From the NCBI GenBank assembly GCA_947683625.1, contig CANTUR010000049.1:2830501-2894500 (forward strand): a stretch of 64,000 nucleotides of DNA, read 5' to 3'. The notes beneath the pieces are model-generated. The model was not told the origin of the DNA. It searched no databases and saw only the letters and a program-made list of their open reading frames with translations. Origin of the DNA: Mallotus nudiflorus. Its lineage: Eukaryota > Streptophyta > Magnoliopsida > Malpighiales > Euphorbiaceae. The translations under genes and the position numbers were made by a program. Positions 34,470-47,147 of this stretch are shown piece after piece; the first letter of the stretch is position 1, and each line of letters opens with the position of its first letter.

Positions 34470-35609
34470 TGAAAAGGACCTAGAGGGGGAGGGGCTGAAT
34501 AGGACAATTAGAAAAATTAAACAAAATTGAGCATTAATTAGGCACAAATAGAGAATTAAAAAAATATATAAAAGACTGTTAAGGAGAGTATCAAGAACTC
34601 AAGATTTAAGGAGTTTGATTCGAGAATTGAATATATGTTTCCACCTTACTTATCCCCAAGTTATGATTTTAAACACCACACCAATCTATTACTTTAAGAT
34701 TGTGTTTACAAGAGTTTTAAGATTCACTCTTCAACCTCATACAATCAAGAGTTTTCTTGGCCCACTTTTAAACCAATTCCTAAGTGTTTTAGTGGCTGAC
34801 ACTTAAATCAAATCCACTTAACACTAGTTTCTCACTTCCCTTTCTTAAACCTAAGAAATACATGAAGAAGAAGAACCTAGTCTAGCTCATAAAACCACAC
34901 TCAAAAGTATTAAATACAAAAAAAATAAAAATTTAAAGTTTGAAAGTATTGAATGCTAAGAAGAATTTGTTCACCAACTCATCTAACCTCTTAAATGAGG
35001 TTTAATAAGGTGTATATATAGTGAAAACTTCAAAATGTAGCTGTTAAAGGCCATTAAAGTCATCCCAAGCTTCTTCTTCCTTCATTGAATATTCTTTTAG
35101 CTTTTTGCATGAATATAGTTGTTTGATGCTTAGAAGATGTAGGCCACTGCATCTTTTGGTAAACGAACTTACAAAAGGACGTCTGAAAGGTAACAGAGTT
35201 CTCTGATTAATCATTTGTAATGAAAATGAGTTACAAAGAGTTCAAAGAGGGTAAGTAGAGAAATAAATGGCCAAATGAAGCAAATGAACATATATAGGCA
35301 AAAGAAAGAAGAAATGCAAAAAAATCCAAATATGTCCTTGGAAATGTCAAAAATTACAAAATGCCACTATACAATAAATTTTTGCAAGTAAGTATAATCT
35401 TCATTCTAGTCATATTTTATTGTATAATTTCTTATTAAATAAACTTGCAAATGGATTTGCTTTTAAAAGTTAAGAATTTTTACATTTTCAGTCTATTTTC
35501 TAAAAAAATTTCTATTTGTTACAAAATTTCCAAAAATCAAAGTTCCAATTTTTATTGTTGTCAGATCATCAAATTTAAACCTTGTTAGAAGCTTTAACCA
35601 AATTCCTTG
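34470..35609 (-). repeat. Sirevirus-type LTR fragment, left part
   Basis: Begins TGAAAAGGACCTAGAGGGGG and shares blocks in the same order with the Sirevirus LTR at 1109-2172: TTTAAGGAGTTT, a CTTATCCCYAAGTTA box, CCAATTCCTAAGTGTTT, ACTTCYCWTTTCTTAA. It is a related but distinct family. It continues into the 37-bp minisatellite and then, beyond the Athila insertion, to somewhere near 50,600. No TSD found. Confidence 0.55.
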
Positions 35610-35836
35610 CAAGTTTAAGACTTCAAGTGACTCTTGATTTCCTTTACGAGTTTAAGACTCCAAGCGACTCTCAATTTCCTTTACGAGTTTAAGACTCCAT
35701 ATGCTCTTAACTTGTTCGATACTCTAAATAACTCTCTATTTTCTTTATGAGTTTGAGACTCTAGAAGACTCTTAACTTGTTCGAGACTTCAAGTGACTCT
35801 TGATTCCTTTAGAAGTTTGAGACTCCAAGCAGCTCT
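35610..35836. repeat. 37-bp minisatellite, left part
   Basis: Units of the form GAGTTTAAGACTCCAAGCGA followed by CTCTCAATTTCCTTTAC; two adjacent units start at 35648 and 35685, exactly 37 bp apart. The array is interrupted by the Athila element and resumes at 50231-50385. Confidence 0.85.
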
Positions 35837-37228
35837 TGGTGTGGGTCAAATTAATACCCTAGTCTCTAAGACCTAGTATATAATAAGTAGGGTGTCAAAC
35901 ACTGGGGAATTCAAAGTGAATTTTTTATTAACCGGATAGATAGTCAGATGGATAAGTGAAATAATATTAAAATAATATTAGTTTATGCTAATTAATTTAA
36001 AGTTATTAAATTACTAAGTATCTAATTAAATTTGATATAATAACAATAATTTAAAACAATGTATGCGAGAGTTACAATTCAGAATTAATTAAGAACATTA
36101 AAAGTAAATAATCATATAAACAATATGTATTGATTGGAGAAATTAACCAATGTTCCTTAAAAGAAATTCTCATTGTCAACTAAAAGTATGTTTACTTAGA
36201 ATCCATATTCATTCTCATGAATTTATAGAGATAAGTAAAAACAACAATAAGTTCTTTGCTAATTCTTTATTCCCTTAAAGTGAATTTCTTGTCTACAAGT
36301 ATTATTCTAACCTTTAAGTGATTTCAATTATATTTCCACCAAATTATCCCAATTCTCATTGTGAATAATTGATTAACAATTTACATATGGTGATCAAGCA
36401 TACATAACACAATTTAAAACTTAATTGAAATTAAATCAATCATGAATAATAAAAGATAAAAATGTAGTTATTAAATTAATTCATCATTTTAATTCTCATA
36501 CAAAAACTTAGCCAAGATACATAATGAATAAAATTAAAGAATAATAAAAAAGAATTTATAACATTAAATAACTACATAGAAAAAAAAAAGGGAAAAGATT
36601 GAATGAATAAACCCTTTACTATTTCTTCTAGAAATCACTTGATATAGAATGATCCTTTTTTAATTCTTGGCTATGTCTTCTTTCCACACTTCAAGTTTTT
36701 CTTAATAAACTAGATTTTGACAATGATATATAAATAAAAACTAATTATGTTTTCATGCCTGAAAACAAAGCTAAATTAATGTATTTATAGTCTTCTTAGC
36801 TTCCTAATTTGTGCCTCTCCAAATGCTTGTAAAAATGAAAAGATATGATGAAAAGGTGTGAAGGATTAGTTGACACCACTGTGTTGGGTCATCACGATAT
36901 CTTTTCTGCAATTCTGGCTAGTGACGACTCAGCACCATTGTGCCGAGTTGGCAGTTATGCTTTCTGTCACGACTCGGCACAGTGGTGCCGAGTAGACACG
37001 CCTCACTTTGACCTTTGTCTTGACCTTTCTCGAGCCTTTCTTCATTCTATAGTATTCAAATGCAACTTTAAGCACGAGATTAGCCTTCGATAACCTATAA
37101 ATCATACAAACAACATAAAAGCACACAAATAACAACTATAATATAATAATTAAACACAATGCAAATGCAAACTAAAGAAAAAGTCATCAAAATGCACCTC
37201 AATAACTATGCTATTTTGCATATTATCA
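35837..37228 (-). repeat. 3' LTR of the Athila element
   Basis: + strand starts TGGTGTGGGTCAAATTAATA and ends TTTTGCATATTATCA. In element orientation a TATA box CTATAAATAC is the complement of 36781-36790. Two palindromic motifs lie about 150-210 bp upstream of it. Confidence 0.9.
36936..36997. promoter_or_regulatory. Palindromic motif pair in Athila U3
   Basis: A perfect 9-bp dyad ACTCGGCAC, loop AGTG, GTGCCGAGT at 36972-36993, and a one-mismatch copy ACTCAGCAC, CATT, GTGCCGAGT at about 36,940-36,961. In element orientation both are upstream of the TATA box (36781-36790), where enhancer or repressor sites would sit. Similar motifs recur in the other LTR and at 40,020-40,140. Confidence 0.55.
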
Positions 37229-37731
37229 AATTCACCCACACTTAGACCTTGTTTGCCCTCAAGGAAGAAATGTAAGATCTAAGTAAGTGAATTAACAAAA
37301 TTTTTATCTTCTCCAAAATAGATGTAGTTATTTCAACAAGTCATCTCAACTATGAAAGAAATTAAAGATAGGTAATAACTAAACTTTCAATGCTCAACAA
37401 TGATAGAGAACACAAGTTGCATAGCATAATCAATAAGTTAATCAATTTATCTCAATTTATTAAGAACAAAATCAAGAAATATAAAGTCAAAGTGCTAACC
37501 AAGCTACCTAGCCATAATGTTCATTCCTCAAGCTTAGGATTTCTAAGAATAAAAGTAACTATGGGACAAGAATTAAGCACACATCTAACTCACAATTCTC
37601 ATGGCAATTTTAGATACAACTAATAATATTATCATATATATATTTAGATGCATTCTTTTTGAATGAGTGTAATTAAGGAGCATACTTACTTACACACAAC
37701 TTACTCAAATGCATCCCATTAACAAACACCA

Positions 37732-37876
<145 letters not shown>

Positions 37877-38465
37877 TTATTATTTTTATTTTAAAGATAA
37901 AAATATATCCTTATCCATTATTGAGCAGCAAGTTATTCGTATTATGACTATAGTTTTCCTAAAGTTACTTTAATTCCTTGAAACCTACGTTTAAGTCCTT
38001 AGCATCCTAGCCTTAAGCATAGTTAGAAAGTTGACTAAACATTCATTAGACCTTGAAAATAATAAAAAGAGATAAAAAGAAAACTTAAAAATTATGCTAA
38101 ATGAGACTTAAAATTCTACCAATTGAGCATAAAAAGATTAATGTATTAACATGGCATCAAAAGAAACCTCAATCAAAGTCAAGATAAACTTAAAAGAGAA
38201 ACTACTTATGAATATGGAGAAGATAAATTTACGCAAAATAACATATAAATGGATAATGAAAACATAAACATAAATAAAACATAAACCTAAACATAAGCAT
38301 AAGTAAATAATTACTATAAAAGTTCCCTCCCCTACACTTAAAAATGCACATTGTCCCCAATGTGAATCTCAAAAATAAAAGAAAGAAGGAAAAAGAAAAA
38401 CTCATTATTGTCCAAAGGAGATTATGAAGGAGACTTGATGGTATAACCGGAATGGATGAAAAATT

Positions 38466-39588
38466 TATTCATTTTAAATTCCATTCGTTATTGGCAGCGA
38501 ACAAGTTGTCGGTTTGAACTCTCCGTTGATGTTGCATTACCCTTTGAGTCTCGAAAATTTTCTCCAAAAGATGACAGTCACCACTAGAAAAGCCACCGGA
38601 ACCACCTTGCTTTGGGAATGATAGGAGAGGAATAGTGTCATGTGGCTCCTCTCCACGGGAGTCTTCCTCACTCACCTCCTTGTATTGTTCTTCTTCAATG
38701 GGGGATAGGCTAGACCTCTCCAACACAATCAAGATTATGTTAGAATCAATCAGAAAGTAGCATCCATAACTTCTCCGTGCACAAATGCTTTCTTAATAAA
38801 ATATTAACACTCAAAAACACGAGTAAAATCATCAAGGTTAACATTAAGCGACTTAGCTATAATAGTAACAACATGACCATGTGTAAGTGGGGCATCTTTC
38901 CATGAAGCACAAGTCAAAAGTTGATTAAAAATCCAATAGGTCCAACATACTTGTTTCTTAGTATGAATGCACCACATCAAAAATAATTCTTGTGCATTAA
39001 CTTGGTTAAATTCAGATTTGTGAAAAACCACACTTGCAAGCATCTTGTGCAACAACCAAAATTTCAAATTCTTAATAAATATTGCTTTACCCTTCCTTGC
39101 TTGAAAAGGTGTTTGCAAATTAGTCAAAAATGTCCAAAATTCATTCACTTTGAAAGATAGAGGGGGGTCATATAAACCACTCTTCTTAAATCAAAGACCC
39201 ATTACATAAAAAAGTATTTTAATTGATGATTCTTGCCTAATATGCGAAACTCCAAAATATAAGAATCATGAGACTTAACTTCTAATGATGTATAGAACTC
39301 ATTAATCAATTTAACATAAGTATTTTCTTACATAGAGATAAATTTGTTAAGCCTACATGTTATCAATAGTTAAGTAAAAGAATCATTCATACCTACATCA
39401 TTAAGAAGAGAAGTAGGAATATACGTACAACCAATAATTTCTTGAAACTTAAGACTGGTAAATCGAGTACCTTCCTCTTGTGAAAGAATTAGGAATTTGG
39501 CTTTGTAAATGGATGCAATGTCCTCCACTTCTTGGTTTTCTTCTTCAATGGGAGGTATTTTGGATGTAGAGCCTCTTATTTTACCCAT
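38466..39588 (-). pseudogene. Env-position ORF of the Athila element, degenerate
   Basis: Three open pieces in order on the minus strand. One starts MGKIRGSTSKIPPIEEENQE (39588). The second, 38804-39148, reads FLTNLQTPFQARKGKAIFIK, LHKMLASVVFHKSEFNQV and NAQELFLMWCIHTKKQVCWT. The third, 38469-38732, is an acidic/Ser-rich tail. The layout resembles the ORF that Athila elements carry between pol and the 3' LTR, whose function is uncertain. Stops and shifts separate the pieces. Confidence 0.55.
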
Positions 39589-40489
39589 TTGATTTCATTT
39601 AGAGAAGGAAAGAAGAAGATGGTGAAGATAATGGGTTATGGTATAGAGAAGAAAAGGGAAAATGTGTAGGGAAAAGAAAAAGAAAAGAAATAGGAGTGTA
39701 GTGATTGGTTAGGGGAAGAGTTTTATGTAGAGAAGATGGTGTGTAGAATAGAAATTAGAAAAGAAAAGAAAAGCATAAATAGTGAGAATTGCAAAAATGT
39801 GAAAGAGTAAAAAAATGAAGTGTAAAAATGGTAAAAGATATGACTATTTGGGAGCAAAAAAGTAAAAAGAAAATGAATGTGTTTAGGTATATAAACTAGG
39901 GTGTTAGAATATTTTGACAGGTTATGACCTTTATAAGGAAAGAAACATGACTTTTCATTAGGATGTAGGCATGCAAGGCATGAGTCGGCAAGTTAGGAAC
40001 GACTAATGCCCATTGTGTTCTGGATCGAGTCAGCACATTGGTGCCGACTCGTCACCATTGGCCTCGGTAGCAAGTCATCACAAGTGGTGTGACTCATTAC
40101 CAATTGCTTCTGTATCGAGTCGACACCTATGTGGTGACTCAGAATAGAAGCTCATCAAACCCTTTTTTTTAAATTAAAATTAAAACTGTAAATGGAAATT
40201 TACAAAAAATAAAGACTATGTGTATATAAACTAAACTAAGAAAATTAAAATATACTAATAAAACATCTTGACTAAACTAAAATATTAAAAATAAACTAAA
40301 GAAAGAGAAGTAGGAAAAGAAAGAATTGCTATATAATAAATTCTACTAATATTACAATGTCGTTCTAATCAAACTTAATAAGAATAAAAATATATAACAT
40401 ATAATATATAATATATATATAATATACCAAAATTAAACAAAAAAATAAAAAATAAAAATGTGGAACAATACCTTGCTACGTTTAATGGT
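39589..40489 (-). other. Athila spacer between integrase and 3' ORF, with GACTCG-type repeats
   Basis: No gene. 39,980-40,145 contains several divergent copies of the CGAGTCAGCAC...GTGCCGACTCG motif also found in the LTRs. Confidence 0.55.
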
Positions 40490-40983
40490 CTATAGTTTAA
40501 CCTTACCTTGTTCAATTAGAGGTGTAAATAAAGAGATAGACTTGATTTGATTGATAGCTTCACCAATCAAATAAGGCTTAAGACAGTGGCTATTAACCTT
40601 AAAGACTTCCCCTTTTTCATTAGCAATTTCAATTGCTTCATAGGGATAAACCTTAATAACCTTAAATGGACCCAACCATCTTGACTTCAAAAAAAGTTCT
40701 CCCTCATGAAAGCCCCTTTTCATTAAGTGCTTATCATGCCATAACTTAGTACGATCCTTATATAGCTTTGCATTTTCATAAGAATTCATCCTCAATTCTT
40801 CTAATTCATTTAGTTGAAGTAGCATTTTCCTTCTTGCCTCCTTCAAATCAAAATTCAAAGCCCTTGTTGCCCAATATTCCTTTTTCTCAAGTTCCATGGG
40901 CAAGTGACAAGACTTCCTGTATATCAACTGGTAAGGAGTAAGGCTACTCGGGGTTTTAAAGACTGTCCTATATGCCCATAAGG
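40490..40983 (-). pseudogene. Integrase C-terminal region of the Athila element
   Basis: Reads AYRTVFKTPSSLTPYQLIYR, KSCHLPMELEKKEYWATRAL and FLKSRWLGPFKVIKVYP, the typical Athila integrase end including the GPF...V core and VNSHCLKPYL. It continues upstream beyond the hAT MITE. Confidence 0.88.
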
Positions 40984-41157
40984 TAGGGGTGGCCACGTCT
41001 GAACTGGCTCGAAATCAGGTTGAACTGAAACTGGTTTGAACTAGAACTGAAACTGTACTATTTTCGGTTTGAGGTCGGTTTAAAATTTTTTGAACCATGA
41101 ACCGGCAGTTCTGAACTGGAATCACTGGTTCAACAGTTCCAAATTGGATTTCGAAAA

Positions 41158-41192
<35 letters not shown>

Positions 41193-41705
41193 TAGATTTT
41201 ATTTTTTTAAGACATAATCATTTTATTTTATTTTTATATATAACCAATTATTTAATAAAAATATTAGAGAATAAATATAGATAAAATAAATATTGTAAAT
41301 TATTTGCAGAAAATAGAAATTTATATATAAATCAAGTGTTAATGTGACAATATGGTGTTCAAGCCCTTTAATTTTTTTCTATTATTTTTATTATTAATTT
41401 TAATTCATTTATTATTTAAATTTTATTAACTTCAATTTTAAATTGCATTAGTGTTTTTACTTAATTTAAATTATTTTAAAAATTATTAAAATATTTTAAA
41501 TTACTTAAATATAATTATAAAATTAAAAAATAAAAAAAAATTTAGAACAAAATCCGATTTGATTATGGTTCTGAACTGGAACCGAAACTAAAATTGTCCG
41601 GTTCCGCACCGAAACCTGAACCGTCCTGTATACGGTTCAAGTTTGGTTCCAAAAATCTTTGAATTGGAATCGAAACCATTCGGTTCTGAACCATGGCCAC
41701 CCCTA
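40984..41705. mobile_element. hAT-type MITE in Athila integrase
   Basis: 722 bp with inverted ends TAGGGGTGGCCAC and GTGGCCACCCCTA and an 8-bp target duplication, CCATAAGG (40976-40983) / CCATAAGC (41706-41713). The inner ends are rich in GAACTGGAACCG-type repeats on both arms. No transposase. The end sequence and 8-bp TSD are those of hAT-superfamily non-autonomous elements. Includes an (AT)n run at 41,159-41,188. Confidence 0.9.
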
Positions 41706-42300
41706 CCATAAGCTATCATAAAGCTTTAATGCCTAATCCTTTCTTGAAGAAGACACTGTTTTCTTTAGAATCCATTTAATCTCTCTATTACTCACCTCAA
41801 CCTGCCTACTTGTTTATGGGTGGCAACCGTATGTGTTACTCCATATTTCTTCAAAAGAACCTTTATCACATGATTGCAGAAATGTGAACCTCCATCACCA
41901 ATCAATGCTCTAGGAGTACCAAACCTTGGAAAAATAATCTTTCTAAGCATCTTCTTGATAACCTTTTCATCATTAGTAATGGTTGGTATTGCTTCTACCC
42001 ATTTTGGGACATAGTCCACCATAATCAATATATACTTGTAACTTAAAGAACTAGGAAATGGACCTATGAAATCTATGCCCCAAACATTAAAAAGCTCAAC
42101 TTCAAGAATTTCTTTCAAAGACATCTCATGTTTCCTATAAATATTACCCATTCTTTGGCATCTATCATACGTAAGAACAAATTCTCTAGCATCCTTAAAT
42201 AAAGTAGGCCACCAAAAACCATATTGAAGTACCTTAGATGTTGTTTTAAATGCACCAAAGTGTCCATCAACATCCAAGGAGTAATAATGTCTCAAAACAT
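41706..42300 (-). pseudogene. Integrase N-terminal and core region of the Athila element
   Basis: The zinc-finger part (DGHFGAFKTTSKVLQYGFWW, then YDRCQRMGNI) precedes the core WGIDFIGPFPSS (first Asp) and RALIGDGGSHF (second Asp, in GDGG where SDGG is usual). A frameshift near 41,810 moves the rest (QVEVSNREIKWILKK, with the Glu) to another frame. It is cut at 41,706 by the hAT MITE. Confidence 0.87.
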
Positions 42301-42921
42301 CTTAAACTTCATCTTGAGGAATGCACCTTCTAATCAAATTATCTACACATCTCTTGTAAAGCAATGACTCTTCCCAAAGAATTTACTATCATGCAAGAAT
42401 TTATTCCTTTGTCTATAATCCAAGTCATAAGGAAGAACACCACTAACAAAGTAATTGGCAACATCTGTAAACCATGGAAGTTCCTTTGACGCCAAACTAA
42501 GTAGGTGTTCACCATGAAATGTCTCATTAATCGACACACCATCATCATGCTTCTTCAATCCTTCTTGATCTAGCCTTGATAGATGATTCGTAATAAGGTT
42601 CTCACTTCCTTTCTTATCTGTCACTTCCCAATAAAATTCCTGAAGCATTAGAATCCACCTTAGGAGCCTTAGTTTTGCATTTTTCTTACTTAAAAGATAC
42701 TTTAGGGTAGCATGGTCTAAATAAACAATCATTTTTTTCCCTACAAGATATGCTTTAAATTTGTCAAATGCATAAACAATAGCAAGCAATTCTTTCTCCA
42801 TAGTGGTGTAGTTAATTTGAGCATCATCAAGTAATTTGCTAGCATAGTAAATCACATAAGGCTTGCCTTCTTTCTTTTGTCCTAAAATGGCTGCCAATGC
42901 AAAATTACTTGCATCACACAT
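42301..42921 (-). pseudogene. RNase H of the Athila element
   Basis: MCDASNFALAAILGQKKEGK, IYYASKLLDDAQINYTTMEK, ELLAIVYAFDKFKAYLVGKK and VYLDHATLKYLLSKKNAKLR: all the usual Athila RNase H blocks. The third block has LDH where TDH is the rule. The frame closes at 42,343. Confidence 0.9.
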
Positions 42922-44008
42922 TATTTCAAATAGTTATTCCCAATTAGGTGGTTGCAAAACAGGTGTTGAAATAAGAGCTTTCTTCAAGGCATCAAATGAA
43001 TCAAGACATGCCTCATCAAACTAAAAAATAGCTTCTTTAGCAAGTAGTTTGCATAATGGCTTTGCTATCTTGGAAAAATCTTTGATAAACGTTTGATAAA
43101 AACCTGCATGTCCAAGAAAGCTTCTTATATCCTTAACACAGTTCGGGGATGGCAAATTAGCAATAACCTTTATCTTTGCCTTATCAACTTCAATGCCTCT
43201 CTTTGATACTAAGTGTCCAAGAACAATTCCTTCTTATGCCATGAAGTGACACTTTTCCTAATTCAAGACTAACCCATGCTCAATACACATGTTAAGAACT
43301 TTGAAAGATTGTCTAGACAATCAAAAAAATTAGTACCATAAACACTAAAGTCATCCATAAAAACCTTTACACAATCATTAATTAAATTGCAAAATACTGA
43401 AAATATGCATATTTAAAATGTTGCAGGTGCATTGCATAAGCTAAAAGGCATACACCTAAAAGCAAAGATACCATATGGACATGTAAAGGTAGTATTTTCT
43501 TGGTCCTCGGGATGAATAGGAATTTGATAAAAGCCACTAAGTCCATCTAAATAACAAAAAAAAAAGTTGGCTAACCTCTCAAGGACTTTATCAATAAAAG
43601 GCAGTGGAAAAGATCTTTCCTAGTTTCTTTATTTAACTTCCTATAGTCAATACATATACGCCACCCTGTGATAGTTCTAGTGGGTATTAAGTCATTAGAC
43701 TTATTTTTAACAACGGTTAAGCCTCCCTTCTTTGGAACAACTTGAATAGGGCTCACCCATTTACTATCACTAATAGAATATATAATTCCATTATCAAGCA
43801 TCTTAATTACCTCTTTTCTTAGAACTTCCTTGAGAGTGGGGTTTAACCTCCTTTGATCTTCAATAAAAGGCTTAACACCATCCTTTAAAAGGATTCTATG
43901 CATGCAAATAGTTGGGCTTATACCTTTCAAATCATTTATAGAATAACCAATAGCATCTCTATGATTAAGTAACATGTCACATAAAGCATCCACATTAATA
44001 CTAGGCAA
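42922..44008 (-). pseudogene. Reverse transcriptase of the Athila element
   Basis: Opens LKDGVKPFIEDQRRLNPTLK and GIIYSISDSKWVSPIQVVPK (43571-44008), then WRICIDYRKLNKETRKD. Past a frameshift it continues with GLSGFYQIPIHPEDQ, CMPFSLCNAPATF and the catalytic VFMDDFSVYG (about 43,340). Several stops. Confidence 0.88.
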
Positions 44009-45005
44009 AGATTAATTCACAATAAAAGGAAATTTAAAGTTAGAGTTAAGAAATGCATATCTTAGACTTGATGGTAAAGACTTGAGCTTTAGCTTTGCTT
44101 CTTTATGTTGTTGAGTAGAATTTAGATCGTCATCCTTTCTTAAAGATTCAAATCTTGAAGTCCTATGAGGAGGAAGGTATGGATTTGACTCCAAGGATCT
44201 CATACTAGCTTCTTGCATCATGTATCATTCAATAGGATCTTAGCTTAGAAATTCATGTATCACGTCATCAATGCATTCATCAATGATGTCAATTGAGTCA
44301 ATTTTACTCGCCACTTCCATAGGTGTTGACTTTATTATTTTAAATACGTCAAATTCCATATACTCATTGTTCACCTCTCATGTAATCTTGCCTCTCTTCA
44401 TGTTAATGATTGCACCCACTATCCTTAAAAATGGTCTCCCAAACAAGATTGGGATTTCAAAATCCTCCTTTATTTCCAAGACAATAAAATCTGCTGGTAT
44501 AACAAATTTACCCACCTTGGTTAGCACATTTTCAAGAATGCCAAGTGGATAAGTTATAGATTTGTTTTCCATTAAAAGACATATATTTGAGGGCTTAAGC
44601 TCTCCTATATCAAGCCTCTTATAGATGGTTTAGGGCATAAGACTAACACTTGCACTAAAGTTACACAAAGCTTTATCAAAATAAGTATTACCAATGACAC
44701 AAGGAACAGTAAAACAACCAGGATCCTTAAGCTTTGGTGGAGATTTAGAGTACATAGCTTTAGATTCTTCAACTAGAGAAACTAACCCATAATCTTCAAG
44801 CTTGCTCTTATGGCTAATGATATCTTTCAAAAACTTACCCCGTGTTGGCATGTCTCTAATGGCATCCATAAATGGTATGGTAATGGTGATTTCCTTAAGG
44901 TAATTAAGGAATTTGCCAAATTTCTTATCTAAGCTACGTTTAATGAACCTTTGAGTGAAAGGAAGTGTTTTGAAATCTACCTTAGGTTCATCTTTCTTAG
45001 GTGGT
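44009..45005 (-). pseudogene. Protease region of the Athila element
   Basis: 44,630-45,005 reads TLPFTQRFIKRSLDKKFGKF to the active-site block LCNFSASVSLMP, where the family has D-x-GAS: the catalytic Asp is Asn. 44,378-44,572 gives PADFIVLEIKEDFEIPILFG and RPFLRIVGAIINMKRGKIT, the second half of the protease. Then a Lys/Ser-rich connector leads to the RT. Confidence 0.8.
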
Positions 45006-45010
45006 ATGGC

Positions 45011-47142
45011 TGTAAACACCCAATTTCGAGATGATGTGTTATGGATGCGACAAAGGATTCCAATGATGAAAATATCATGAATAAGTCTTTGATACTTAAG
45101 CTTTAAAATTCTAAGGGTTTAAATGCATCTTTTAAAGGAAGGATTTAGTGTTTTCAAGGACTAAATTTCAATGTTTTCATAGGACCTAATTGCAAAACTT
45201 AAATTCTTCCAAGGGTCTTTTTATAATTAAATGTTAAAAAAAACCTGATTGAAATTGTGTAATTCCGATCAGAATTGCATAATCCTAGTCGGAATTGGAC
45301 TCCGTCTCTATTTTTTTTTATTTTTTTAGCCTTTTAACTTAAATCCTAATTGGTCTAAAATTCCTAAATATGATTTTAAGTATTAATCCTATATTTTTAG
45401 GAATTAGAATCACTTTAGAATTGAGCTAGGGTTTTTGGTTTTCTTTTTTTCTATATAAAGAGGATGGCAAGGGAAAATTTAGAATATAGGAAGAGAGGAG
45501 AAAAGAAAAAAGGAGGTAGCAATATATTTTTAAGCTTTTGGGTTTTTGTACATTTATGAAAACAATTTTTATCCATTGTTGATTCTTAAAAAGGGCTTTC
45601 TTAATTCTTTTTTTTTTGTAAGTTGTTTCTCTATAAAAATTCCTTTTGGTTTATCAATTAATTCAAAATCCTTGGAGAATTCTTGAAGAAGAAGATTCGA
45701 AGACTTATAAAAAATGGTGAATTAGAAATCTGAGGAGTACCGAAATCACTTATAAGCATCATCATCATCTTCTCTTTCTATTTTTTATTTATTTCTTTTT
45801 TATATTATTAATTATTTTTATTCTTTCAAGTTATTATTATAATTTATTCATTAATCATAATTTTTTTTATGGTGATTATGGAGGAAAACGCATGGTGATC
45901 ATGTTGGAGGGATGAATTTATGAGAAGTCCATGGAAAACCATGAATAAAGCCTCGTAGAGACTTAGTTTCTAGGGTTTTTATTTTATTTTATTTTATTTA
46001 TTACTTTATTTTTTATTTTATTAACTATTTTATGAATTAATGTAATAGCCCCAATAGTGGGAGTAGTGAAATTATGTATGTGGTTGTATGTTTATTTTGA
46101 TTAAATTGGTTAGTAAAATTAGGTTTTTAATAAGGTAATTATTTTAAATCAATGGAGGAAGTAGATTAATTTAGGTTGTTTGATAATGAATTTAAGGTTT
46201 TAGTAAGGATTAATTTAATTATTTGTTTGATCTTATTTAATTATTTTTTATTTTTTTATTTGTTTTTGGGCTTATTTATTATTTTTATGTGCTTTTGGGG
46301 CCTTAAGCCCATTTTAGGCTTTGATTTATTTATTTAAGTTTAGGTAATTCTTTTAGCCCATCTCACTTAATAATTAATTAGGTTCAATTAATCAAAATAT
46401 ATTTTTAGGTCTATAATTAATTAGATTTTAGGTTAGAAATATCCTTAGGCCCATTTAGTTAATTAGACATAGGCTCACCTAATTTAACTTAATTAATTTA
46501 GACTTAGCCCACTTAATTTAAGCCTTTTTTTTTTATAATTTGTAGATTTAAGATCACTATTTAATTAAAATATGTAGAATTAGGCCCACTAATTTAAATA
46601 TTCCATAATTTGTAGAATTAGGCCCATTTTTTTATTAAAACAAGTAGACTTAAGTTCATTTAATTAAAATCAAAAGGAATTAGGTCTTTAGGTTCACGTA
46701 TAAATTAAAACATGTAGATTTAACTCATTTATTTAAAATCTATGTAGATTATACTAACTTAGGGATTATGTGATTTATTGAATGCATTATTTACTTGTAT
46801 ATTTCATGACTAGTTTGCCTCAGAGTTGATTTTTTTTATGGTTTATATGAAATTGCATGTAAATAAAGAATAAGATAATAATTCATAACGTAATTCTAAA
46901 TGAACATAAGACTGAAAGAAGTTGGTATTCCGTATCTAGAATCTCCTAGTTGTGGTACTAGCTTTCTTTTAGGGAATCGAGTACTACCTTTTTTATTTAT
47001 CCCAGTTATTACCTTGGGTGGCGACTCCTCATCTCCATGCCATGTCTTTGTGACAGTGGTTAGTATGTTCTCTAGAGCCCTGAGCTCAAACAGTGTCGCA
47101 GTTGCTAAAATCTTGGACGCGCGCTAAACCCTGCCGTCTACA
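45011..47142. mobile_element. Solo LTR of a gypsy-type element inside Athila gag-pol
   Basis: 2132 bp starting TGTAAACACCC and ending GCCGTCTACA, with a perfect 5-bp TSD ATGGC (45006-45010, 47143-47147). No internal genes. GGTGGCGACTCC sits at about 47,019, near the 3' end. Contains a TATA-like CTATATAAAGAGG (about 45,452). The orientation is probably +, by the position of this TATA. Confidence 0.9.
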
Positions 47143-47147
47143 ATGGC

